DNA from: Stentor roeselii
Lineage: Eukaryota > Ciliophora > Heterotrichea > Heterotrichida > Stentoridae
Length of the DNA stretch: 64,000 nucleotides
Reading direction: 5' to 3'
Assembly: GCA_006503475.1 (NCBI GenBank)
Contig: RSEH01000073.1
Location: 1 to 64,000 of the forward strand
Shown here: positions 18,140 to 26,195 of the stretch, one piece after another
Numbering within the stretch: position 1 is the first letter of the stretch
How the letters are laid out: each line of letters opens with the position of its first letter
Notes under the pieces: generated by a model
What the model was told of the DNA's origin: nothing
Seen by the model: the letters and a program-made list of their open reading frames with translations, nothing else
Database searches by the model: none
Position numbers and translations under genes: made by a program

Positions 18140-19030
18140 ATGCAAAGTCAACTGAAAGAAGTCTTCGACAGATCATTCCGAATGGGTCAAAGCCAATGTG
18201 CATTAATCTTAGGAAACCGGACATCAAATGTCTCATCCTTGATCTCAAGCACTTCAGACCTATACTCATCAACCCTGATCACCCTTTCCGGTCTTTTATG
18301 CCCTGAAGACCTTCAAGCTCTTCAAGTCTTAGCTCATCACATAAGCAAGTTATCATCAAAAGACTATTCAGACTGCAACTTTCTATCAACTCTTTCATTC
18401 ATCCGTGAGAACTTAAAAAAGTCATCAAAAATCGTGATCGCTATTCATGACATCCAGCAATACGCCCATCGTAACTTGAAACAAACTCTTCTTTACACAC
18501 TTTTCGAGTTGGTTCATGAGGACATCTGCATGATTTGTGTTATTGGCATCACGAATCGCCTTGATTTCACTGAAATGCTAGAAAAACGGATAAAATCACG
18601 TTTTTCTTATCAAAGTATCATCGGGATCGAGTCTTCTGTACTTGAAGACCTGATCGAAGGGGTTGAGCTAGAAAACAACTACACGAAAATAGTGAAACAA
18701 TTAAAACCTTTTCACTTAGCTGTGCTGATTTCTTACATTAAAGCCGCTAACAAAAAGGTAGACCTGACACTTGTGACGGCCTTTAAAGAATACGAAAGTT
18801 TCAAGAAAAAAAGCCCGGCGATGATTTACGATATCGACCACTTCACCTTTGAGATCATCACAAGTTACCTTCTACGTGCATGTCTTTTAAAAGTGGTGAA
18901 AAAACACATGATTAATCGATTCACCACTTACACCTTCTGCTTCGACCCAGAGGAGATTGTCTATTCCATAAAACAAGATTCAATTGAAGTCCCAACTGCA
19001 ATGCAAGAATGGGTCATTTCTACTAATTAA
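18140..19030 (+). CDS. ORC4: Origin recognition complex subunit 4
   Basis: ORC4 is part of the nuclear complex that marks replication origins and loads the MCM helicase. The best match is the stretch YAHRNLKQTLLYTLF followed by VIGITNRLDFTEMLEKRIKSRFSY, which lines up with the AAA+ core of animal ORC4 (sensor-1 and the arginine-rich KRVKSRFSH segment). The C-terminal third fits the winged-helix region. The protein is 296 residues, shorter than the roughly 430 of animal ORC4. The Walker A site reads GNRTSNVSS in place of G-x4-GK-S/T, and the Walker B acidic pair reads HD in place of DE, so nucleotide binding by this subunit is probably lost. The start ATG is preceded by ATAATAAACCC. Confidence 0.85.
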   Translation: MQSQLKEVFDRSFRMGQSQCALILGNRTSNVSSLISSTSDLYSSTLITLSGLLCPEDLQALQVLAHHISKLSSKDYSDCNFLSTLSFIRENLKKSSKIVIAIHDIQQYAHRNLKQTLLYTLFELVHEDICMICVIGITNRLDFTEMLEKRIKSRFSYQSIIGIESSVLEDLIEGVELENNYTKIVKQLKPFHLAVLISYIKAANKKVDLTLVTAFKEYESFKKKSPAMIYDIDHFTFEIITSYLLRACLLKVVKKHMINRFTTYTFCFDPEEIVYSIKQDSIEVPTAMQEWVISTN

Positions 19031-19053
19031 CTCGATTCTAATCTTCCACGTAA

Positions 19054-19671
19054 ATGAAATTTGCAATCTTTGGACTTCTCGCTGTTCTTGCAGCAGCTCT
19101 TCAAGAGCCTTTGCCGATCAATCCTGAGGAAGAACAAGATGAAGTCGCCCAGGCTCAGCAAAGAGCTGTTTGGATCGCTTGTCTTGACCTGGCTTCCACC
19201 CAGGTAGAGTCAAACTTGGCCCTTATCAGTCGAAAAGCTGTTGAAAACTCAATTTCAATTGAAAAAATCATCAAAAAATACTCCGCTGGACTTTTGCTTA
19301 GCTGTTCTAAAACTGTTGAAGTTTCATTGGCTGAAAAATACTTGAGTGGAGAAGAATCTGATGATGTTAAAGAATTGAAAAATAGGAAATTCGGAGAATC
19401 ATTCAGTGAATTAAGGCTTTTTGAACTTAACTTGGAGGAAAGGAATTTAATTGATAGGGTATTCAATGAAGCGAATAGAAAAAATGATGGATTTGATCAG
19501 GAGGCTCCTGTTCTTCAGGAAGTTTTGAATTTGAAGGATAATCGAATTGTTTATGCTGCTGTTGGAGGAGTTGCGGTTGTTGTTTTTGGGATTCTTTTGG
19601 CGACTGGAGGCAGCAAGGCCCAGGAGGGAAAGGGAAGAGACAAGAGTCCGGGAAAAAAGAAGAGGGAATAA
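19054..19671 (+). CDS. Single-pass secretory-pathway membrane protein
   Basis: The protein has 205 residues. Residues 1-16 are a signal peptide (MKFAIFGLLAVLAAALQ). Residues about 25-165 form an acidic helical lumenal domain with two Cys residues. Residues 168-185 (VYAAVGGVAVVVFGILLA) span the membrane, followed by a Lys-rich tail ending GKKKRE, which could act as an ER-retention-type dibasic tail. No family is recognised. It starts 23 bp after the ORC4 stop and its stop lies 21 bp from that of the convergent gene. Confidence 0.75.
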   Translation: MKFAIFGLLAVLAAALQEPLPINPEEEQDEVAQAQQRAVWIACLDLASTQVESNLALISRKAVENSISIEKIIKKYSAGLLLSCSKTVEVSLAEKYLSGEESDDVKELKNRKFGESFSELRLFELNLEERNLIDRVFNEANRKNDGFDQEAPVLQEVLNLKDNRIVYAAVGGVAVVVFGILLATGGSKAQEGKGRDKSPGKKKRE

Positions 19672-19692
19672 TTAGATATGTTTAGTATTTGA

Positions 19693-20529
19693 TTAGGGTA
19701 GTGAGGAACCACATTTGGAACATTGGGTTTCACTTTTGGAGAACTGGCAGTTCATGCATATGTTGTAGCTACAACAGTTTTTGTTTGTGAATAGGTATTT
19801 TTCTTTGGTTTTTCTGCAGTAGTAACAATTTCGGGTCATTAATGAGAGGATCTCTGAACGTATGGGCTCTTTTATTTTAACCCCACATTCAAAGCATTTT
19901 CCTTTTGCCATGCACAATCTACTGCAATCAAAGCAATAAGAATGAATATAACATAAAAAAAAACTCTCACTTAACCCCTCCTGCTTAGAGCACCTATAAC
20001 ACTTCCTAAAACTTTTATCAGCCCTTATCAAATCTGTGCAAGTTTTACATTCAAAACACTGATCATCACCTATTTTCTTAACACAAAAATTGCAGAGTTT
20101 ATGGCAAGGAAACTGAACCTGGAAATAAGAAAAATGTAAAAAAGCCCTACAACCCGCGCATTGATTAAACGAAAAAACAGAATTCTGTAAAGCCAAATGA
20201 TCTCCACACAAAGGACAAACAAGCTGCATAGTCTCCATTTCATGCTGCGAAATAACCATCTGTAAACAAGCTCCACAAAATTTATCTCCACAACAATTAA
20301 TCACTGCAGCAGGTTTTTCCAAACAAAAGCTACAAAAAACTTTATTCTTCAACATCTGAAAGATTTCACCATCAAAAATCAAAAACTTAACATCTTCCAA
20401 TTTCATCAAAATTCTGACAATCTCTTCACTTTTTCCTGTTTTTATTAACTTGTCCAGAGAAAGATTCTTCCCGAGGCTTAAAACGATTTGATTGAGAGAT
20501 CTGAAGAGCTCTTCACTTGCCATTGACAT
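19693..20529 (-). CDS. RING-type and multi-CxxC zinc protein
   Basis: The protein has 278 residues. An N-terminal helical part (residues 1-60) precedes a RING-like cluster at 66-110: CSFCLEKPA, then CCGDKFCGACL, then CPLCGDH. Four or more further CxxC pairs follow (CAGC, CNFC, CKTC, CYRC, CFECG, CYYC, CSKCG), so the rest of the chain is a series of small zinc-binding knuckles. The likely role is an E3 ubiquitin ligase or zinc scaffold; catalytic activity is inferred only from the RING-like spacing. The protein begins MSMASEEL, so either of the first two Met codons may be used. Confidence 0.7.
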   Translation of the reverse strand: MSMASEELFRSLNQIVLSLGKNLSLDKLIKTGKSEEIVRILMKLEDVKFLIFDGEIFQMLKNKVFCSFCLEKPAAVINCCGDKFCGACLQMVISQHEMETMQLVCPLCGDHLALQNSVFSFNQCAGCRAFLHFSYFQVQFPCHKLCNFCVKKIGDDQCFECKTCTDLIRADKSFRKCYRCSKQEGLSESFFLCYIHSYCFDCSRLCMAKGKCFECGVKIKEPIRSEILSLMTRNCYYCRKTKEKYLFTNKNCCSYNICMNCQFSKSETQCSKCGSSLP

Positions 20530-20542
20530 AATAATCTATTAG

Positions 20543-21145
20543 CTATTCTAAGTCTTTCTGGCCAATATCACAACAGATACAAAAAGGAAAAGTGTTTCCT
20601 CGAATCACTCTTTCCAATATAAAAGTCTTCTCAGGGGTCAAAGTCGTGATTTTCTGACAGAATTTAACTTGCAGATATATCTGCCCTAGTTCAAAAACCA
20701 GGAAAAACAAGCAAATTACTAAAACTTTCAAGTAAAAAGTGTAAAGGTCCTCTTCACTTACCAGTGCGAGGTTTATGGCGAAGTAAAGAATTCCTGCACT
20801 TTTGAGAATCACGTCAATTATCAGGTACATTGAATAAGCCACGCTTAGAGAAAGGCTCAACTTTCGCGCACCGTAAAAACCTGACAAGTCGAATAATAAG
20901 ATTGGAGTCAGGATGATGAAGTGAAGACTTGAACTTATCAGGCCTAAGGCGCTTACAAACATTCGGAATATGATGAAGTAGCTGACTAGGTTTGTGTAAA
21001 GAATGATTTTTAAGTCTTTTATTCGCATGAACTCCTTTTCGGCGATTGGGTGGAAGACTGTTTGAGCAGGAATTTTTACTTCTGAGGAATTTTCGGGTTT
21101 TTCTTTCTTTTCTTCGAGGTTGGGGTCTGGGTTGTTGTCACTCAT
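20543..21145 (-). CDS. Four-pass membrane protein, unknown family
   Basis: The protein has 200 residues. The N-terminus (1-45) is hydrophilic and cytosolic-looking, with no signal peptide. Four hydrophobic segments lie at about 47-67, 72-92, 100-120 and 135-160. The C-terminal tail holds CICC. No family is recognised. The stop lies 13 bp before the RING gene start on the same strand, an unusually tight tandem spacing. Confidence 0.65.
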   Translation of the reverse strand: MSDNNPDPNLEEKKEKPENSSEVKIPAQTVFHPIAEKEFMRIKDLKIILYTNLVSYFIIFRMFVSALGLISSSLHFIILTPILLFDLSGFYGARKLSLSLSVAYSMYLIIDVILKSAGILYFAINLALVSEEDLYTFYLKVLVICLFFLVFELGQIYLQVKFCQKITTLTPEKTFILERVIRGNTFPFCICCDIGQKDLE

Positions 21146-21338
21146 TGATTATTATGGAGACTGTTTTTAAATTTTAGGAAAGTTTATGAGAGGTAATTGG
21201 GTTTATGGGGGATTTTGGGAAGGGGTTTATGGAAATCTTGGAGAATTGAATGAGATAATCAAATTTATACTTTCAATACACTCATAAATAATAAGAATTA
21301 AATATGAATGCTATTAAGTTCATAGTTCTCATTAAACA

Positions 21339-23240
21339 TTATAAAACTTCTCTCAGTCCTTCTAAAATCGATGAAGCTTTCCGTAAATTCCCCAAACGAG
21401 CCAATAAATTCGTCCTTTTTTCCGCAATATCAGGATTTTCAATAAGAATATCTCTAAACCGTTCTTCATTGTAAAGTTTCGAAATGAATTCCCATTGCAG
21501 TTGATCTTTAAATTTTTTCACTAAAAACGTCATAATCGCTTTGATGGTGTAATCAGTAAAGTTTTTTTTCATTACATTGAAATAAGAAATAACGACTTGT
21601 TTCGTGAAAAGCATTTCAAATGTTTCTCTTTGATAAACATTTTCACTCGGTTTACTTCCAGTAATTTTAGACCAAATAGACTGTTTCTGAGACTCTTCAA
21701 TTTTTTTCGCGATTATCTGGTCATTTAACTCTTTTTCAGCATTTTCTTTCGCGATACTCGCTCGAATCAAGTCCGGATGATCAAGGTTGATATAAGCAAG
21801 TTCATTTTCAAAAGTTTCCTGAATATAACTCAAAGTCGGAAAATGTAAATTATCAAGTAATTCAAAACTGCATCTAATAAAATGTGGCTTCAAGTTATCA
21901 TAAACCTTAAAAGCTGGAATTTCAATATTTTGAATGAAATTCTTAAGAATTTCTAAGATGGTCTGAAGGGCTTGAACTGAAGGTTCGATTACTTTTCGGA
22001 TTTGAACTTTGATGAGTACTTCCAAGGCTTCTTGAGGAACAAGATAACTCGATTTAAGTCCTCGAGAATTAACTATCGCAGTTCTAATCTCTTCTTCTTT
22101 CGATCCACTAAAAGGGTCAATATTTTCTATGTCTTTCGCGTACTTTCTGTATAAATACCTCCGAATCTTCGCTCCACCTTTCACGTCTTTGTCTTTGTGA
22201 GAAGCTGAATTTCCTGCAAGAATTTTATTGAAAATCTCGCAAAACTCTGAGATGAACCCGAGCATGTAAACTCCTTTGAACTCGTCATTTCCTTGAATTC
22301 CGACTCCGTAGTTTTTGAGTTCAAGATCAGAGGATTTGATTAAATCATGAATTTTTGACTTGAGGGAAGGTAAAGTGCTGACAATGTGTTTTTTTAGAAG
22401 AAGGTTCAAGACCTGTGCCAAGTGAGGGATTCCGAGTTTGGAAGAGATTGGACCGTATTTTTCGTGATTTGAGAAAAAAAGCTTTTCGAAGTCTAGATGG
22501 TCTCTCATGCTTTTTTTGGAGTCGATATCGTGTTGACCTCTGCAAATCACTCCGATGTAACCGAGGGATAAAGGGTATACTCCTCCTTTTAAAACGTCGA
22601 GACAGTCAGTACCTCGGTCCATTATATCAATTTTTGTTATCACACCTAAAGTCCTTATTCCTCTTGGGTCTACCTCTCGGGCAATTTTTAGGGAATCTGA
22701 TGTCGCGAGGTCACTATTTGCAGCAGATACGGCTAAAATTATGGAGTTCTCGTTTTGGATGAACTTTAATACCATTTCTTTTATCAAATCGCATATATTG
22801 TGAGGCTGGTCACCGACTGGATTCTTGGTGAGTCCAGGCAGATCAACAAGTGTAATATCAATCACATTAGGTGATATAATTTTCAACCTAATCGGCTGAT
22901 CCGAAATCCCTTTTTTCTTTCCGACAAGCTTATCTGTTTCAAGTTCTATCTCACGAAGAACTTGGTTAAAGTCTAAAAATTTCTGTTCTGGCTTGTGACT
23001 AAAAATCGCGTATTCAGGGAAATCATGAGAGTTTTCTAGCTGCAGAATGAGTGGACGTCTTGTTACTATTCCTGTACCTCGAGGAAGGAAATCTCGACCT
23101 ACCAGACTTTCGAGCACGCTGGACTTTCCTGAAGACTGGGAACCTACTACAACGATTTGGGGGAAGGGAATTGATTCTGCGATGTCGATTTGGACGAGTG
23201 CTTCCTGAACTCGATTCAGAATGGGGATTAGCTGATTCAT
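21339..23240 (-). CDS. Dynamin-family large GTPase
   Basis: Dynamins hydrolyse GTP to pinch or divide membranes. The 633-residue protein has the full GTPase signature: P-loop GSQSSGKSS near residue 33, switch region PRGTGIVTRRPL, DLPGLTK near 145 and TKID near 200. The middle domain and a C-terminal GTPase effector region follow. There is no PH domain and no Pro-rich tail, so it is closer to the Drp1/ciliate dynamin-related group (mitochondrial, endosomal or food-vacuole fission) than to classical endocytic dynamin. The start is ATG after ATAAATATA. The gene upstream is more than 500 bp away. Confidence 0.92.
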   Translation of the reverse strand: MNQLIPILNRVQEALVQIDIAESIPFPQIVVVGSQSSGKSSVLESLVGRDFLPRGTGIVTRRPLILQLENSHDFPEYAIFSHKPEQKFLDFNQVLREIELETDKLVGKKKGISDQPIRLKIISPNVIDITLVDLPGLTKNPVGDQPHNICDLIKEMVLKFIQNENSIILAVSAANSDLATSDSLKIAREVDPRGIRTLGVITKIDIMDRGTDCLDVLKGGVYPLSLGYIGVICRGQHDIDSKKSMRDHLDFEKLFFSNHEKYGPISSKLGIPHLAQVLNLLLKKHIVSTLPSLKSKIHDLIKSSDLELKNYGVGIQGNDEFKGVYMLGFISEFCEIFNKILAGNSASHKDKDVKGGAKIRRYLYRKYAKDIENIDPFSGSKEEEIRTAIVNSRGLKSSYLVPQEALEVLIKVQIRKVIEPSVQALQTILEILKNFIQNIEIPAFKVYDNLKPHFIRCSFELLDNLHFPTLSYIQETFENELAYINLDHPDLIRASIAKENAEKELNDQIIAKKIEESQKQSIWSKITGSKPSENVYQRETFEMLFTKQVVISYFNVMKKNFTDYTIKAIMTFLVKKFKDQLQWEFISKLYNEERFRDILIENPDIAEKRTNLLARLGNLRKASSILEGLREVL

Positions 23241-23758
23241 TATATTTATTCTGCATTTGGGTAGTGATTAACTTGCTTTGAATATTCTTATAGAGAATTA
23301 TAGATTTTGGGTATTTGGAGAGTTAAGAATTAATAGGAAAGAATCATAGTTTTTTTCTAAATGAGTTCTAAATCGCATGATCGGGTTTAGGTATGAAATA
23401 ATTAACACTTAGTAGTATAAACAAATAATTAACAATGAGTAGTATAAACGAGTTAGTTAATGGAAGATTTTTTATATAATAACTTGTTAGAAAATCGATT
23501 CTTTTTGTGAATATATAGGTAAGATTAGAGCTTATTCCTATTCCTTATTTTTATATGAAATATGAAAATTTCTAAATGAAATTCAAGAACTATTCAAGAA
23601 AAAATCAGAAAGATTTTGAAGATATTGAAGACTCTAAATATTTTCAAGTACTTGAGGATTTAAGATATCAGAATCGATAATGTATTTAAATATACGAAGA
23701 TAAATTTATATCTTCATAAGGTGTTTAGATACATAAATTTAATTTTCTATATAATAAT
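23241..23758. other. Divergent intergenic region with 27-bp tandem pair
   Basis: About 520 bp between the dynamin start and the small CDK-inhibitor gene. It holds two adjacent copies of a 27-bp unit at 23396-23422 and 23423-23449, differing at about three positions near the middle (AAATAATTAACA start, GTAGTATAAAC end). Nothing else is recognised. Confidence 0.65.
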
Positions 23759-23941
23759 ATGAAATCTGAAACCGTAGTCAATGGAGTCGATGAGGACTGG
23801 TTATTCAACATGAAAAAACAAATGGAAGACGGGTTAAAAGCCAAAGAAGCAAAATATAACTTTGATTTTCTTACCCTTTCTCCGAAACAGGGTCGATTTT
23901 CTTGGCAAACAGATCTGAATACCACTGTTCTCGGGGAATAA
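23759..23941 (+). CDS. Minimal Cip/Kip-type cyclin-dependent kinase inhibitor
   Basis: The protein is only 60 residues. Its C-terminal half, KYNFDFLTLSPKQGRFSW, has the exact spacing of the CDK-binding core of Cip/Kip and plant KRP inhibitors (NFD-x5-P-x2-G-R-F-x-W). The preceding VDEDWLFNMKKQMEDGLKA lines up with the linker helix of p27 (VDHEELTRDLEKHCRDMEEA). In this family the core packs on the CDK N-lobe and blocks the active site. What is missing is the cyclin-docking RxLFG motif at the N-terminus and any C-terminal tail, so the gene is almost the bare inhibitory element. It stands isolated between two large gaps. Nuclear cell-cycle control is inferred from the family. Confidence 0.8.
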   Translation: MKSETVVNGVDEDWLFNMKKQMEDGLKAKEAKYNFDFLTLSPKQGRFSWQTDLNTTVLGE

Positions 23942-24254
23942 TTAAACCATAATATAAGTTGTAAATTTTTAAATTAGAGCTATTCTAAACCCTAAAAGTG
24001 AAAATTTTTCAGTGTATTGAAATCAGGAAATTTTAATTTTATAATCAATTCCATGAATAAAGAATATCTCTAACAAAATTTGAATCTTTAGAGCAATTTT
24101 AAACCAAAACAAAGGATATTATACTAGCTTTAAGTATAAAACTATTGACTTTTCATATTTAAAAAGTAAAGATATATAATAATAATCTAGTTAAAGAGTC
24201 GATAATACAATAAAATTCGCTTTCAACCAATATAAAAATTAAAAAGCATCTGAA
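23942..24254. other. Intergenic gap, nothing recognised
   Basis: About 310 bp of A+T-rich DNA between the CDK-inhibitor stop and the last exon of the guanylate-binding GTPase gene. No gene, RNA or repeat is supported. Confidence 0.6.
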
Positions 24255-25931
24255 TTAAACCACCAAACACATGCATTCCACATCTTTCTGTTCAATCTGA
24301 GCACTGAAGATGCCAGGTAGCTTCCTCTCAACAACCTGATCCCTCTTATTTATTTTCATAAGCCTTCATATCCCTTACAATTTCTTCAGCACATTTTTTT
24401 GAATGACCTTGACTTGTCTATTGAATTCCTGCACCTTATATCGATTCCAAGCGATTTCCGTCATAATATCCTCCTGTTTCACCTCTCCAAAAAACATTCC
24501 ATTACTTTCAGCCATTTTTTCCTGATTTCTCAAAGATAGTATCTGACTATTCATCTCCAAAACAACATCATTAAGCAGCCTTGCGAATTCCGATCCACTG
24601 TTTCTCTTAGAAAATTCAGCAACAGCTAAAAACTTTGAACTTCCTCTTGCTTTAAACTCAAACTCATCTAGAACTCTACTCCATTCATTTTCAAGTCGAT
24701 CAATATCATTTTCAAACTCATTATTTTCAATAGCAAGAAAAAGTGCAGGAAACAAAGAATTTAACAAAGAAATATTATGCTCCAAACAAGCAGATTTATT
24801 ACTTGCAAGTAAATTCATAAGTTCATTATCGATTTTCTCAGAAAACTTCAAAATATACCGAGTTGTCAATTTTTCATCACAGAAGTGACAGTCGATGAAT
24901 CCGTTTTCTACTTTTTCTCTAAACCTTTGAAAAAACGTGATAATTTGACCGTCTTCTGTGGGGATCAAGTTGTTCACCTCGCTGAGGATTTTTAACAAAT
25001 CGACTTGAAACTTATCAGAAAGGACTTTATACTCGTTCTGCACGATTGACTCCCAAGTCGACGGAAGCTTCGGGATTTCATCAGAGCTCAGACAACGAAC
25101 GATATCTTTAAGAAAGGCCGAGATGTCCTGCCCACGAAGTACTTTCTTGTTCAGTTGTTTTACCTGTGCGGAAAAGACGATTTTTTTCAATTTGTTGAAA
25201 CTTTTCACGAAATTTTGACTGAGACTTGACATTGAAAAGTTTTGAAGATTTTGCAGGTTTTGAAGAGTGCTTTCATCTTCTGCTGGACGAGGCATTGTGA
25301 TGCAGCTTCGAATTGGAAAGGTCTGCTTGATTATCTCACGCATTTTTGATGAAGAACTGTCAGGCTTTCCCTCTAGTTTTGAAAGAGTCGCTTCAAGGTA
25401 CTGGTTTGAAGAAATTTTTTCCCCTTCAGAGTTGCTGAGCTCCAGGATGAAGTCTCTGAGAAGCCATAACAAGTGAGGAGGGTCTGACAGTCCTTTGAAC
25501 TGAGAACTGATTATTTGGCAGTAGTTTAAAGCAAGTGCCAAGTGGTTTATTTTGCTTTCGTTTATCACCCCGATTGAATTGTAAATGATTAGACTTGATA
25601 TTGACAAAGCCGCGGCGAATAATTTACCGTCGTCCATGTTTGAACGCCCTGTTGACCCGAAGCCTTCGACGTCGAGGAATAAAAAACTTTGCTTGTTTAT
25701 TAGAACTTGTTGTACCCAGATACCTTGAGTGCAGGCTTGGACTGTGCTGCCTACTCTGAAAGTGTCAGAATTTGTTAATAGGTTTGAAATAAAACTCTTG
25801 CCTGAACGATATGGACCGGCTATTGAGATTATAACATGCTTGGGGCCGAGAGTGTTTAGGATTTTTATTCCTTCTTCTTTCACTTCGAGTTTTCCTGAGC
25901 TATTGAAAGAGATGATCTGAAAAGAAGTCAT
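24255..25931 (-). CDS. Guanylate-binding-protein-type GTPase with a C-terminal CaaX box (two exons)
   Basis: The GTPase domain has G1 GPYRSGKS (residue 39), switch I with STVQACTQGIW, G3 DVEGFGS (about 87) and the RD motif LLRD (about 166) that marks the GBP/atlastin superfamily. A helical domain follows. A plain reading ends at TAA (24375). Removing a 15-nt GT-AG segment (24364-24378) continues the frame for 35 more codons, through unusually G+C-rich DNA, to TAA at 24255. The extended protein has 553 residues and ends C-L-V-V, a CaaX prenylation box as in several animal GBPs. This intron has A at position 10 like the others but ends AAG, not TAG. No transmembrane pair is seen, so GBP fits better than atlastin. 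Confidence 0.85.
24364..24378 (-). other. 15-nt intron (GBP-type gene)
   Basis: On the sense strand it reads GTAAGGGATATGAAG: GTAA donor, A at position 10, AG acceptor. It contains the stop codon that would otherwise end the protein. The acceptor AAG differs from the TAG of the other four introns, so this is the least certain of the five. The 35-codon open continuation with a CaaX ending supports it. Confidence 0.75.
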
Positions 25932-26195
25932 TTATTACTTAAAAAGACGGCATCGTTACTTGAAAAAACGTCATTGATACATAAAAAGATATCATTGTTA
26001 TTAAAAAAACATAATGATACTTAAAAAAATATCATTGTTAAAAAGACCTCATTATTATTGAAATAGAGGATATTATTACTCAAATATCATTTTTAATCAA
26101 ATATCTTTATTACTTAAAGTCACCATTACTCAAATATCATTTTTAATCAAATATCTTTATTACTTAAAGTCACGATTATTACTTAAAACACCTTA
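25932..26195. repeat. Degenerate TTACTTAAA-type repeats with an exact 49-bp direct duplication
   Basis: The interval between two minus-strand genes is built of imperfect units around ATTACTTAAA and ATATCATT. Within it, 26075-26123 recurs exactly at 26125-26173 (49 bp, period 50). It reads as a minisatellite that has drifted, with one recent duplication. Confidence 0.8.
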
